Source: a virus. Taken from it: 34,678 nt of DNA. Below are positions 13,280 to 21,880 of the stretch, piece by piece; positions within the stretch are counted from its first letter, which is position 1; the number at the start of each line of letters is the position of its first letter. The DNA lies in the IMG/VR virus record IMGVR_UViG_3300042937_000244, positions 1-34,678 of that record, one strand, 5' to 3'. Position numbers and translations under genes: made by a program. The notes under the pieces were generated by a model. It searched no databases and was not told the origin of the DNA. It was given only the letters and a program-made list of their open reading frames with translations.

Positions 13280-13707
13280 TGGCGAATACTAAGCCAATCG
13301 GTGTCGCTTATGAAGATCAAGATATTATTGGCGCAACGACTGTATCGGCCACTAATATCCTGTCAACAGGGCAGATCGGGTATGCGGCCGGCGCATATGG
13401 AAATGTGACGCAGCAGAACAACAAGACAACAGCGGTGACGGTCAACGCATCGTCAGGCCAAATCATTACGGCTAATTCACAACTTGCGCCTAGTGCTAAC
13501 GCGCTGTTTAAAGTAAACAATAACGTTGTATCTTCTAAAGATGTGGTAATTGTCAGCCCTGCAACGGGCGGCACAAACGGGGCCTATAACGTATTTATAA
13601 CATCTATTGACGATGGGTTTTTTTACATTGAGATTAAGAACGTAACGAACAACGCCTATTCTGAATCAATCCGCCTTAACTTTGCAATCTTACATACGGT
13701 GACATAA
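13279..13707 (+). CDS. Putative virion protein with NTK-GVA N-terminus (142 aa)
   Basis: It begins MANTKPIGVAYEDQDIIGAT and continues with Thr/Ser/Ala/Asn-rich beta-type sequence, typical of capsid decoration or fibre-associated proteins. The gene at 22383 starts with a related motif (MPNTKAVGVAFSDPELVSGT), so both may bind the same site on the virion. The start at 13279 overlaps the previous stop (TAATG), with GAGGAAGAAG upstream. Role inferred from composition and place. Confidence 0.6.
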   Translation: MANTKPIGVAYEDQDIIGATTVSATNILSTGQIGYAAGAYGNVTQQNNKTTAVTVNASSGQIITANSQLAPSANALFKVNNNVVSSKDVVIVSPATGGTNGAYNVFITSIDDGFFYIEIKNVTNNAYSESIRLNFAILHTVT

Positions 13708-13708
13708 C

Positions 13709-13873
13709 ATGCCTCTAGTCAAAAGCACCAGCAAAGAAGCCTTCCGTAAGAACGTAAAGGCTGAGATGAAGGCTGGAAAGCCGCAGAAACAGGCAGTTGC
13801 GATTGCCTACTCGACCAAGCGCGCGGCGGCAAAGAAGCCGGCGATGAAAGGCAAGTCCAGTGGCTGCAAGTGA
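13709..13873 (+). CDS. Small basic phage protein (54 aa)
   Basis: MPLVKSTSKEAFRKNVKAEM is followed by KAGKPQKQAVAIAYSTKR and a Lys-rich tail. The KQAVAIAY pattern is common in small basic proteins encoded just before podovirus portal genes; none has a proven role. Too short for many gene callers. It begins one base after the previous stop and overlaps the portal start by 14 bases. Confidence 0.7.
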   Translation: MPLVKSTSKEAFRKNVKAEMKAGKPQKQAVAIAYSTKRAAAKKPAMKGKSSGCK

Positions 13874-15992
13874 TGTCAGGGACGCCGGCAAGGTAGCCAG
13901 CGCCGACGAGGGCGACGACCGCCTGTCGACGCTGCGGCACCGCTTTACCGTGGCGATGTCCGCCTACAGCGACACCCGCGAGGACGAGCTGGACGATCTG
14001 CGGTTCATGGCGGGCTCGCCGGACAACCAGTGGCAGTGGCCGGCGGACGTGCTGGCGACGCGCGGCTCGGTGCAGGGGCAGACGATCAACGCGCGGCCAT
14101 GCCTGACGATCAACAAGCTGCCGCAGCACGTCCGGCTCGTGACTAACGAGCAGCGGCAGAACCGGCCGCAGGGCAAGGTCATCCCGGCCGACGAGAACGC
14201 GGACCCGGCGGTCGCCGAGGTGTTCGACGGCATCATCAAGCATATCGAGTATTTGTCCGACGCGGACGTGGCCTATGACACGGCCTGCGACAATCAGGTC
14301 ACATACGGCGAAGGCTATATCCGCCTGATAACGGAATATTGCCGCGAGGACTCGTTCGATCAAGACATTAAAATTGTCCGGGTCAGGAACAGTTTCAGCG
14401 TCTACATGGACCCGATGATTCAGGATCCGTGCGGGTCGGACGCGGAATGGTGCTTTATCACGGAAGACATCGCCAAGTCGGAATATGAGCGGCTATACCC
14501 GGACGCGACGCCGATCTCGACGATGATGGCGCAGGGCGTCGGCGACCAGTCGCTGAGCATGTGGCTGACGCAGGAGACCATCCGCATCGCGGAGTATTTC
14601 TACGTCGAGCATAAAAAGGCGACGCTGAACCTTTACCCGGACAACATCACGGCATTCGACGGCACGCCGGAGGACAAGCGGCTAAAGTCAGCCTATGGCA
14701 AGCCGCTGCGCAGCCGGCAGAGCGACCGCCGGCAGGTGAAATGGGTCAAGACCAACGGTTACGAGATCCTCGAAGAGCGGGATTGGGCGGGCAAATGGAT
14801 CCCGGTCGTCCGCGTCATCGGCAACGAGTTCGAGGTCGACGGCCAGCTTTACATCTCCGGTCTGGTGCGCAACGCGAAGGACGCGCAGCGCATGTATAAC
14901 TACTGGGTCAGTCAGGAAGCAGAAATGCTTGCGCTGGCCCCGAAAGCGCCCTTCATTGGCTACGGCGGCCAGTTCGAAGGCTATGAGATGCAGTGGAAGA
15001 CGGCCAATACGAACAACTGGCCGTATCTGGAGGTCAACCCGGATGTTACTGACGGAGCTGGAAGCCCTCTGCCGCTGCCCGAGCGCGCTCAGCCGCCTCT
15101 GGCGCAAACCGGCCTCATACAAGCGAAAATGGGTGCTGGCGAAGACATTAAATCGACAACGGGTCAATACGACAGTTCAATTGGTGCGACCAGTAACGAA
15201 AGAACGGGTCGTGCTATATTGGCACGCGAGCGGCAGGGCGACACGTCAACCTTCCATTATGTAGACAACATGAGCCGCGCGGTGCGCTATATCACGCGGC
15301 AGATGGTCGACCTTATCCCGAAGATCTACGACACCCAGCGCGTCGCGCGGATCGTGGGTATCGACGGCGAAGTCGGGATGGTCAAGATTAACCCGAGCCA
15401 GCCCGAGCCGGTGCGGATTATCAAGGATCCGATCACGGGCGAGACCATCGACAAGATCTACAATCCAAATGTCGGTCTGTATGACGTGATGGTCACGACC
15501 GGCCCGAGCTACATGACCAAGCGGCAGGAGTCCATGGACGCGATGGCGACCATCCTCCAGTCCAACCCGCAGCTCTGGACGGTCGCGGGCGATCTGTTCA
15601 TCAAGAACATGGATTGGCCGGGGGCGCAGGAGATGGCGGCTCGCTTCGCCAAGATCCTCGATCCGAAGGTGCTGGAAGGCTCTGACGAGTCGCCTGAAGC
15701 GCAGATGATGCGCGCTCAGATGAACGACATGGCCAACCAGATGGAGCAGGTTACGGCTATGGTCGGTCAGCTTCAGCAGTCCTATGACATGCAGAAGCTC
15801 CAGATCGACCAGCAGAACAGCCAGATCAAGGCTTACGAAGCCGAAACAAAGCGGATTCAGGCCACGCAGCCGGCCATGACGCCCGAGCAGTTACAAGATA
15901 TTATTCAAGGAACTGTAGCTGCGGCGCTGGACATGGGCGACATCGTGCCGTCTATGCCGCAACAGCAGATCTTACCGGGGTTTGAGCAATGA
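13860..15992 (+). CDS. Portal protein, P22-like
   Basis: At 710 residues it is the size of P22-type portals. Early segments (DDLRFMAGSPDNQWQWPADV, INKLPQHVRLVTNEQRQNRP, DTACDNQVTYGEGYIRL) match the P22 portal family, which forms the dodecameric ring for DNA packaging and ejection. The C-terminal ~120 residues are Gln- and Met-rich coiled coil (MNDMANQMEQVTAMVGQLQQ), as in portal barrels. The start is a GTG at 13860 with AAAGG upstream, overlapping the previous gene. The stop overlaps the next gene's ATG. Confidence 0.93.
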   Translation: MAASDVRDAGKVASADEGDDRLSTLRHRFTVAMSAYSDTREDELDDLRFMAGSPDNQWQWPADVLATRGSVQGQTINARPCLTINKLPQHVRLVTNEQRQNRPQGKVIPADENADPAVAEVFDGIIKHIEYLSDADVAYDTACDNQVTYGEGYIRLITEYCREDSFDQDIKIVRVRNSFSVYMDPMIQDPCGSDAEWCFITEDIAKSEYERLYPDATPISTMMAQGVGDQSLSMWLTQETIRIAEYFYVEHKKATLNLYPDNITAFDGTPEDKRLKSAYGKPLRSRQSDRRQVKWVKTNGYEILEERDWAGKWIPVVRVIGNEFEVDGQLYISGLVRNAKDAQRMYNYWVSQEAEMLALAPKAPFIGYGGQFEGYEMQWKTANTNNWPYLEVNPDVTDGAGSPLPLPERAQPPLAQTGLIQAKMGAGEDIKSTTGQYDSSIGATSNERTGRAILARERQGDTSTFHYVDNMSRAVRYITRQMVDLIPKIYDTQRVARIVGIDGEVGMVKINPSQPEPVRIIKDPITGETIDKIYNPNVGLYDVMVTTGPSYMTKRQESMDAMATILQSNPQLWTVAGDLFIKNMDWPGAQEMAARFAKILDPKVLEGSDESPEAQMMRAQMNDMANQMEQVTAMVGQLQQSYDMQKLQIDQQNSQIKAYEAETKRIQATQPAMTPEQLQDIIQGTVAAALDMGDIVPSMPQQQILPGFEQ

Positions 15993-16351
15993 GCTGCGCT
16001 GATTTCATAGGTCAACTGTTTCTGGCGCGGGATGTCACGCATTCTGTCCATCTAAACACGCGGTCTTACGCCAAACATAAAGCGCTGGGCTCGTTTTATG
16101 GCAAGATTATAGATTTAGCCGATGATTTGGCTGAGATGTATCAGGGTCGACACGGCCTGATCGGGCCGATTACGCTGCATTCGGCTGAAAAAACAGCAAA
16201 TGTCGTTGAATTTCTTGAAGATTCGCTGAAAAAGCTCGAAGATATGCGCTATAAGGTCTGTGACCGCGACGATACGGCCATTCAGAACACGATTGACGAG
16301 ATTATCGGGCTTTATCTGTCGACTCTCTACAAACTCAAATTCTTGGCCTGA
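15989..16351 (+). CDS. DUF5856-like (ferritin/Dps-fold-like) phage protein (120 aa)
   Basis: Conserved segments include FLARDVTHSVHLNTRSYAKH, ALGSFYGKIIDLADDLAEMY and DTAIQNTIDEIIGLYLSTLY. The helical layout with His, Asp and Glu spaced along helices resembles the DUF5856 family, thought to be ferritin- or Dps-like. Whether it binds metal or DNA is unknown. It is coupled to the portal through an ATGA junction, so it may be packaged or help head maturation, but this is inference. Confidence 0.7.
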   Translation: MSCADFIGQLFLARDVTHSVHLNTRSYAKHKALGSFYGKIIDLADDLAEMYQGRHGLIGPITLHSAEKTANVVEFLEDSLKKLEDMRYKVCDRDDTAIQNTIDEIIGLYLSTLYKLKFLA

Positions 16352-16353
16352 CC

Positions 16354-16758
16354 ATGCCGACAGTAAGCTACAACAAGTTCCAGCCGGCCATCGAGAACCT
16401 GTTTGAGAATATCAACGCAGGGTCTGATTCGTGGGCTATAAAGCTCGCCACAGGCGTGGACGCAGCGGCGGGCACGATTACTGAGGTCGCTAACGGAAAC
16501 GGCTACTCGACCGGCGGCAACCCCGCCACGGTCGTGTCTGCGACGCAGACGGGCGGCACGTTCAAGCTGGTGCTGAACAGCCCGTCTACGTGGACGGCGA
16601 CTGGCGCGGGCTTTTCCTTCCGATACGCGGTTCTGACCGACACGACGACCAGCACGAACGTAGCCTACTGGGACTATGGGTCGAGTCAGGCTGTGGCGGC
16701 GGCGGAAACGGTTACGGTTACGTTGGACGGGACTAACGGTGTATTTCAGGCGACGTGA
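16354..16758 (+). CDS. Putative virion protein, beta-rich (134 aa)
   Basis: It is rich in Thr, Ala, Ser and Gly (VVSATQTGGTFKLVLNSPST, TDTTTSTNVAYWDYGSSQAV), with an N-terminal helix (KFQPAIENLFENINA). This is typical of small head or tail decoration proteins in phages with P22-like heads. No clear ribosome binding site is seen, but the start follows the previous stop by 2 bases. Exact role unknown. Confidence 0.6.
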   Translation: MPTVSYNKFQPAIENLFENINAGSDSWAIKLATGVDAAAGTITEVANGNGYSTGGNPATVVSATQTGGTFKLVLNSPSTWTATGAGFSFRYAVLTDTTTSTNVAYWDYGSSQAVAAAETVTVTLDGTNGVFQAT

Positions 16759-17099
16759 TGTCAGACAATATCCTCCTTCTGACGGAGGACGACAACTATC
16801 TGACCGCAGAGAACGGCGATTATCTGATCGCGGTCGTTCAATATCTGTTCACGGCGCAGAATGGGTCGTATGAGGTAGCCGGGCAAACCGCTACCTTGTT
16901 AAAAAGTAAGGTTCTATATGTTCTGAATGGGTCGTATGCGATTTCCGGGCAGAGCATAAACGTCACCTACGGGCACGTTCTGATCGCTTTGAACGGAGAC
17001 TATTCAGTTGTTGGCAATAATGCTAGTATAACATACGTTGCCAACCCGGAACAGAAATATATAGAGCTAAGATCGTTCACGGAACGCAGGAGAATATAA
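16758..17099 (+). CDS. Virion protein with three internal repeats (113 aa)
   Basis: Three ~22-residue repeats share the pattern LNGSYxxxGQxxxxxY: QNGSYEVAGQTATL, LNGSYAISGQSINV and LNGDYSVVGNNASI. The N-terminus has LLTEDDNYL and ENGDYLI, and LLTEDDNYI also occurs near the end of the gp10-like protein at 23569. Repeats of this kind are found in phage surface proteins. ATG 16758 overlaps the previous stop; GTG 16755 is an alternative. Function unknown. Confidence 0.6.
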   Translation: MSDNILLLTEDDNYLTAENGDYLIAVVQYLFTAQNGSYEVAGQTATLLKSKVLYVLNGSYAISGQSINVTYGHVLIALNGDYSVVGNNASITYVANPEQKYIELRSFTERRRI

Positions 17100-17408
17100 G
17101 TGGCTACTACCCTGAAAGCGATTACCTCATGCTTGGGGTATCAGCAGCTTGAAACGCTTTCCGCCTCTACGGGCCTGACCGTTCCGACCCGCGATCCGTC
17201 GACCGGGCTGACCGCCAAGGCTAACTTCGCGCTGATTACGCCTGAATCGAAAGGTGTTCGGTGGCGGGACGACGGCGGCGCGCCGACCGCGACTGTCGGT
17301 ATGCCGCTCGCGGCCGGGGTCACGCTCCAGTATGACGGCGATCTGACGAAGATCCGTTTTATTGAGCAGGAAGCCAGCGCCAAGCTCAACATTAGCTATT
17401 ACGTCTGA
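17100..17408 (+). CDS. Small virion-associated protein (102 aa)
   Basis: The core GVRWRDDGGAPTATVGMPLA, AGVTLQYDGDLTKIRFIEQE and the ending KLNISYYV match a common small beta-barrel protein found in structural modules of phages; its precise place in the virion is not known. Translation starts at a GTG with AGGAGA seven bases upstream, immediately after the previous stop. Confidence 0.65.
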   Translation: MATTLKAITSCLGYQQLETLSASTGLTVPTRDPSTGLTAKANFALITPESKGVRWRDDGGAPTATVGMPLAAGVTLQYDGDLTKIRFIEQEASAKLNISYYV

Positions 17409-17415
17409 GGCCGCT

Positions 17416-17898
17416 ATGAACGTATCAAACGACGCCCCCACCATGGACTACGTCCAGTATTTTACGAAACAGCTTCCGCAAGATTTGGCCAAAATGGCCG
17501 AACTGCGGGACGAGCTGGCCAAGCGGCAGGGCGCGCTGAGCGCGGCTGAGGCGGCGCTGGCTGACCGTGAGAAAGCCAAGGTCGAGCTGGCGAACGCCAA
17601 GCTACAGGCGGCGTCTATCCTGTCGGAAGCAGAGGCTGACCGATCCGAGGCGCGTAAGCTGAAGGCTGACGCCGACGCGCGCGACAAGGACGTAGCCAAG
17701 CGCGAGAAGTCGTTCGAGAGCGTCGTAAAGACGCGCGAGCAGGCGGTCGCAGCGGCCGAGGCAGCGGTCAAGGTCCGTGAGGACGCGGTCAATGGCCGTG
17801 AGGCTCGCATGGCTGAGGCGCAGGGCAAGCTCGACGCCGAGCGTGTCGCGTTGGAGAGCCGCATCAAGGCATTTCAGGACCGCGTTGCGTCCTTCTGA
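17416..17898 (+). CDS. Long coiled-coil protein (160 aa)
   Basis: Almost the whole protein after residue 35 is one charged, Ala-rich alpha-helical coiled coil (ELRDELAKRQGALSAAEAAL, DARDKDVAKREKSFESVVKT). It could be a scaffold-like, chaperone or fibre-connecting protein; sequence alone cannot decide, because coiled coils match many families. ATG 17416 with GAGG upstream is preferred to an out-of-place ATG at 17362. It sits between small virion genes and the first fibre gene. Confidence 0.6.
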   Translation: MNVSNDAPTMDYVQYFTKQLPQDLAKMAELRDELAKRQGALSAAEAALADREKAKVELANAKLQAASILSEAEADRSEARKLKADADARDKDVAKREKSFESVVKTREQAVAAAEAAVKVREDAVNGREARMAEAQGKLDAERVALESRIKAFQDRVASF

Positions 17899-17908
17899 GG
17901 ATAGATAA

Positions 17909-19312
17909 ATGGCCGACGTAAAGATCTCCGCTCTTCCTGCCGCCACGACTCCGCTTGGCGGCACGGAAGTCCTGCCTATCGTCCAGTCCGGCACCACCAA
18001 GAAGGTGTCTATCGCCGATGTGACGGCGGGGCGGGCGATGTCGGCGTCGAGCCTCACCCTTTCGTCGCCGCTCGGCGTCGCGTCCGGCGGCACCGGGCTC
18101 AACTCACTGACTGCTGGCCGCATACCGTATGGCGATGGGACAAGCGCGTTTGGGAATAGCGCGAACTTATTCTTTAACGGAACAAATCTTGGTATTGGAA
18201 CTTCGTCACCAACGTCTTACGGCGCTGGGTATACCACGCTGGCTGTTAATGGTAGCTCTGCGGGCTCCGTTATTGACACATCGGTTGCGGGTGTCCGCAT
18301 TGGAACTTTCTTTGCGTTGAGTGACAATTCGGTCACTGTTGGCAACGTGACGAATAATCCTTTAGCTTTTCGAACAAACAACATTGAGCGTATGCGCCTC
18401 GACGCATCCGGCAATTTCGGTATCGGGACAAGTTCGCCGGGGGCTAAATTAAATGTTGTTGGCCTAACATCAAATGCCACGGCAACCTTTTTATCCGGCG
18501 CTTCGGGATCATTGTGTTCTGTTAATCTTGGGCGGGACACAAGAACCTACACTCTCGGTGTAGCCGCATCTGCAAGTCAATTCTTCAGCGGAACTGCTGC
18601 TGGCGATAGTATTATTGCTTATGGGACCGGCAAGCTATGGATCGGTAGCGGTAATATTGATACGGCTGGCTCGGCTACGGCTGTTTTTGATGCTAGTGGT
18701 ACCCTATTTATAGGTTCCACAAGCGGCCCTAGTAACTCTTTGACTGTAGCTACATCGGCCGCCGCTATTCGTATCAGAGACACGTCAAATACAAATGGTT
18801 CTCAGCTATATGATAGCACGACAGCGTTTAACGTAACGGTAGTTGACGGACGCCCGCTTGTTTTTCAAACAGGAAACACAGAACGGGTCCGCATCGACAG
18901 CAGCGGGAACCTGCTGGTTGGGACGACGAGCCAAGTCGGGAGCGCGCTAACTTCTCTTTTTAGTGGCACGGCTAATAACACCTCATATCGGCCACTGTCA
19001 TTGCGCGGTGGCTCGCAAACGATATTTGGCAACCGAAAAACAACAAGCGTTTCTACATCTGCAACAGTAATATCTGCCGTTAACGAGTGGTGTAATTTGG
19101 TTCTGGTTTTTGGAACCGATGGAACAAATCGTTTCTGCGATTTAGTTCTATGGTCGATTGGCTCGGGAACAGTCAATTCAATCAGTTCTTTAAACTCCAG
19201 CGGGAGCCCTGCCGCTCGAACATATTCGCAGTCATCAAGCACACTCAGACTTGCTATGGCGTCTGGAACTTACTCAGTCCATGTCGTGGAACTAACCTTA
19301 GCGGAAGTATAA
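17909..19312 (+). CDS. Tail fibre-like protein (467 aa)
   Basis: The N-terminus (MADVKISALPAATTPLGGTE then VLPIVQSGTTKKVSIADV) is the usual virion-anchoring start of many phage fibres. Repeated motifs follow: NGTNLGIGTSSP near 90-101, DASGNFGIGTSSPGAKLNV near 165-183, and DSSGNLLVGTTS further on. These are the repeats seen in beta-helical fibre shafts. The C-terminal part would carry host recognition or trimerisation. GAGG precedes the ATG. It lies between portal and scaffold genes, an unusual place for a fibre. Confidence 0.8.
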   Translation: MADVKISALPAATTPLGGTEVLPIVQSGTTKKVSIADVTAGRAMSASSLTLSSPLGVASGGTGLNSLTAGRIPYGDGTSAFGNSANLFFNGTNLGIGTSSPTSYGAGYTTLAVNGSSAGSVIDTSVAGVRIGTFFALSDNSVTVGNVTNNPLAFRTNNIERMRLDASGNFGIGTSSPGAKLNVVGLTSNATATFLSGASGSLCSVNLGRDTRTYTLGVAASASQFFSGTAAGDSIIAYGTGKLWIGSGNIDTAGSATAVFDASGTLFIGSTSGPSNSLTVATSAAAIRIRDTSNTNGSQLYDSTTAFNVTVVDGRPLVFQTGNTERVRIDSSGNLLVGTTSQVGSALTSLFSGTANNTSYRPLSLRGGSQTIFGNRKTTSVSTSATVISAVNEWCNLVLVFGTDGTNRFCDLVLWSIGSGTVNSISSLNSSGSPAARTYSQSSSTLRLAMASGTYSVHVVELTLAEV

Positions 19313-19313
19313 C

Positions 19314-19646
19314 ATGAGCAACACATACACATGGGTAATCGCCCAACTCGACTGCTACCCGCAACAGGACGACCACACGGATGTTGTGTTCACCGTCCAC
19401 TGGAGACGCCAAGCGACTGACGGAACCTACAGCGCCGACATCTACGGCTCACAGTCCGTCACTCTCGCGCCTGACGCACCCTTCACGCCGTATGAAGATC
19501 TGACATTCGATCAGGTCGTCGGGTGGCTCGAAGAGGCGTTTGGCCCTGAGACGCTGGCTGCGCAGGTGGCTGCGCTTGACAAGCAGATTGAAAATCAGAT
19601 CAATCCGCCGGTTGTTAGCCCACCACTTCCATGGAGCAACCCGTGA
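19314..19646 (+). CDS. DUF7936-like fibre-associated protein (110 aa)
   Basis: TYTWVIAQLDCYPQQDDHTD then VVFTVHWRR, YGSQSVTLAPDAPFTPYEDL and the ending IENQINPPVVSPPLPW match the small DUF7936 phage family, usually encoded next to fibre genes. It probably forms an accessory of the fibre or tail; no function is proven. It begins one base after the fibre stop and has GGAAG upstream. Confidence 0.7.
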   Translation: MSNTYTWVIAQLDCYPQQDDHTDVVFTVHWRRQATDGTYSADIYGSQSVTLAPDAPFTPYEDLTFDQVVGWLEEAFGPETLAAQVAALDKQIENQINPPVVSPPLPWSNP

Positions 19647-19798
19647 AATTTACGCTCGAAGAGCTACAGAAACTCGTGAACTTGCTGGACATAGCAACAA
19701 AGGCGGGCGGCCTCGCTGTCGCCAGCGAAGCACTCCCGCTCGTGGCCAAGATTCAGGAAATGGCCAAGTTCGTTGACGTTCAGGAAGAAAACGAGTAA
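19643..19798 (+). CDS. Small helical phage protein (51-55 aa)
   Basis: From the GTG at 19643 the product is about 51 residues (MKFTLEELQKLVNLLDIATK then AGGLAVASEALPLVAKIQEM), and from ATG 19631 it is 55. The GTG is preferred because GGAG lies 6 bases upstream and it overlaps the previous stop in a GTGA junction. The form resembles small helical proteins that precede scaffold genes in podoviruses. Function unknown. Confidence 0.6.
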   Translation: MKFTLEELQKLVNLLDIATKAGGLAVASEALPLVAKIQEMAKFVDVQEENE

Positions 19799-19832
19799 CT
19801 TTGTTTAACCGACTGGCCGGAAAGCTAGGTAA

Positions 19833-20612
19833 ATGACAGAAGACGAACAGGCTGTAGCGGAGATCAGCCCCGCGCCGGAACCGGAAGCCACGGCAGCACC
19901 GGAAACCGTTGTAGAGACGCCGGAGGAACAGCAGCCTACAAAATCGTTCACTCAGGAAGAGCTGGACGCCATTGTAAGCAAGCGCCTTGCAAGAGAACAG
20001 CGGAAATGGGAACGTGAGCAGGCCCAGCGGCTTGCGGAGCAGCAGGTTAGACAACCTGTCGCACCTCCTGCGGACCCCAACGATTTCGAGTCGGCTCACC
20101 AATACGCGGAAGCGTTGGCTGAGCAGAAGGCTCAGGAATTGTTGGCCAAGCGCGAGGCCGCAAGGCAACAGGCCGAGATCATTGAGTCCTATCGCGACCG
20201 TGAAGAGGAAGTAAGGGAAAAATACGAGGACTTCGAGCAAGTCGCGTATAACCCCAACCTGCCCGTCTCGGACGTTATGGCTCAAGCTATTCAGGCTTCT
20301 GATATTGGCCCCGAGGTCATCTATTTTCTCGGATCCAACCCAAAAGAAGCCAGCCGTATATTCCGTCTGCCGCCCGTCTTGCAGGCAAAAGAGATCGGTA
20401 AGATTGAGGCCAAACTGGTTGACAATCCGCCGGTCAAGAAAACATCAACCGCGCCAGCGCCTCTTGCGCCTGTCACGGCAACCCGGTCGAACTCTGGCCC
20501 GAGACGAGACACGACGGACCCCCGGTCCATAAAGGAAATGTCAACGTCGGAATGGATTGAAGCGGAACGTCAGCGGCAGATCAAGAAGTGGGAAGCGCAG
20601 AACCGACGATAA
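19833..20612 (+). CDS. Scaffolding protein (capsid assembly)
   Basis: The 259-residue protein directly precedes the coat gene and is acidic with a Pro/Glu-rich N-terminus (PAPEPEATAAPETVVETPEE). It continues with charged coiled-coil helix (SKRLAREQRKWEREQAQRLA), a middle helical segment and a basic C-terminal helix (EWIEAERQRQIKKWEAQ). This is the layout of P22-like scaffolds, whose C-terminal basic helix binds coat. GGAAAGCTAGG precedes ATG 19833. It guides prohead assembly and is then released. Confidence 0.85.
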   Translation: MTEDEQAVAEISPAPEPEATAAPETVVETPEEQQPTKSFTQEELDAIVSKRLAREQRKWEREQAQRLAEQQVRQPVAPPADPNDFESAHQYAEALAEQKAQELLAKREAARQQAEIIESYRDREEEVREKYEDFEQVAYNPNLPVSDVMAQAIQASDIGPEVIYFLGSNPKEASRIFRLPPVLQAKEIGKIEAKLVDNPPVKKTSTAPAPLAPVTATRSNSGPRRDTTDPRSIKEMSTSEWIEAERQRQIKKWEAQNRR

Positions 20613-20632
20613 GTCTTTGAAAGGACTAGGTT

Positions 20633-21829
20633 ATGTCTAATTCACTTCTTACGATCGACATGATCACGAGAAAAGCACTCGAGATCTTGGAAAACAACCT
20701 TGTGCTTACCCGCACCGTTAACCGCCAATATGACGACTCTTTCGCCGTTGAAGGCGCGAAGATCGGCTCGACCCTCCGCATCCGTCTGCCCGACCGCGCG
20801 CTGGTCACGGACGGCGCGGCGCTTCAGGTGCAGGACGATAACGAGCAGTATACCACGCTCGCGGTTTCCAGCCAGAAGCACATTGGCGTCAACTTCACGA
20901 CCGCCGAACTCACCATGCAGCTCGACGATTTCGCTGAGCGTGTTCTGAAGCCTCGTATTTCGCAGCTCGCGTCGTCCATTGACGCCGACGTTGCGAACGC
21001 CTTCAAATACATCGGCAACTCGGTCGGCACGCCGGGCACGACGCCCGCCACGTCGCTCGTTCTGCTTCAGGCTCAGCAGAAGCTCAACGAGAACGCTGCG
21101 GTCATGTCGCCCCGCTATGCGACGGTCAACCCGGCTGCGAACGCCGCGCTGATCGAAGGCATGAAGGGCCTCTTCAACCCGGTCTCGGCGATCTCGAAGC
21201 AGTTCAAGAACGGCATGTTTGGTGAAGGCATTCTCGGCTATGACGAGCTGAATATGTCGCAGTCCATCAAGCAGTTCACGACCGGCTCGCGCACGGGCAC
21301 GCTGACGGTCAATGCTACGGTTACGTCGGAGGGCGCGACCAGCATCGTCGTTACGGGCCTCGGCTCGACGGTCGTCAAGGCCGGCGACGTGTTCACGGTT
21401 GCCGACTGCTTCGCCGTCAACCCGCAGACCCGTGAGTCCACCGGCTCGCTGTTCCAGTTCGTCTGCCTTGAGGACGTTACGGCGTCCACCACGGCGACGA
21501 TCAAGGTCAACGCGATGTATTCGGCTTCGCAGGCTCTTGCGACGGTTGACGCTCTGCCGCAGTCCGGCAAGACTGTCACCTTCCTCGGCTCGCCGTCGAC
21601 CCAGTATCCGCAGAACCTGATCTACCATCGTGACGCGATTGCGTTTGCGACGGCCGATTTGCTCATGCCGAACGGTGTCGACATGGCCTCGCGTCAAGTC
21701 CACAATGGTATCTCGCTCCGCGTTGTCCGTCAGTATGACATCAACAACGACCGACTGCCCTGCCGTATTGACGTTCTGTATGGCTACAGCGTCATTCGTC
21801 CGCAGATGGCGGTTCGCCTTTGGGGCTAA
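20633..21829 (+). CDS. Major capsid (coat) protein, P22 gp5-like
   Basis: The 398-residue protein matches the P22 coat family start (NSLLTIDMITRKALEILENN, LVLTRTVNRQYDDSFA, GAKIGSTLRIRLP). The middle segment is rich in Thr/Val (TSEGATSIVVTGLGSTVVKA), the likely insertion domain. It forms the HK97-fold icosahedral shell. The AAAGGA ribosome binding site (20620-20625) lies in a short hairpin AGTCTT-TGAA-AGGACT (20612-20627), and a strong terminator follows the stop, consistent with a highly expressed gene. Confidence 0.92.
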   Translation: MSNSLLTIDMITRKALEILENNLVLTRTVNRQYDDSFAVEGAKIGSTLRIRLPDRALVTDGAALQVQDDNEQYTTLAVSSQKHIGVNFTTAELTMQLDDFAERVLKPRISQLASSIDADVANAFKYIGNSVGTPGTTPATSLVLLQAQQKLNENAAVMSPRYATVNPAANAALIEGMKGLFNPVSAISKQFKNGMFGEGILGYDELNMSQSIKQFTTGSRTGTLTVNATVTSEGATSIVVTGLGSTVVKAGDVFTVADCFAVNPQTRESTGSLFQFVCLEDVTASTTATIKVNAMYSASQALATVDALPQSGKTVTFLGSPSTQYPQNLIYHRDAIAFATADLLMPNGVDMASRQVHNGISLRVVRQYDINNDRLPCRIDVLYGYSVIRPQMAVRLWG

Positions 21830-21832
21830 TCA

Positions 21833-21858
21833 GATGGGGCTTCGGCCCCGTCTTTTTC
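21833..21858 (+). terminator. Rho-independent terminator after the coat gene
   Basis: GATGGGGC (21833-21840) pairs with GCCCCGTC (21845-21852) around a C(TTCG)G tetraloop, one G-T pair included, and TTTTT follows. The structure is immediately downstream of the coat stop, so coat mRNA levels would exceed downstream tail genes. Confidence 0.9.
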
Positions 21859-21880
21859 TCTAATTCAGGAGCATTGAACC

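Noticed and set aside
20642-21703. Long open frame on the strand opposite the coat gene
   Set aside because: It is Arg/Val-rich antisense shadow typical of GC-rich coding DNA; no motif or ribosome binding site is present.
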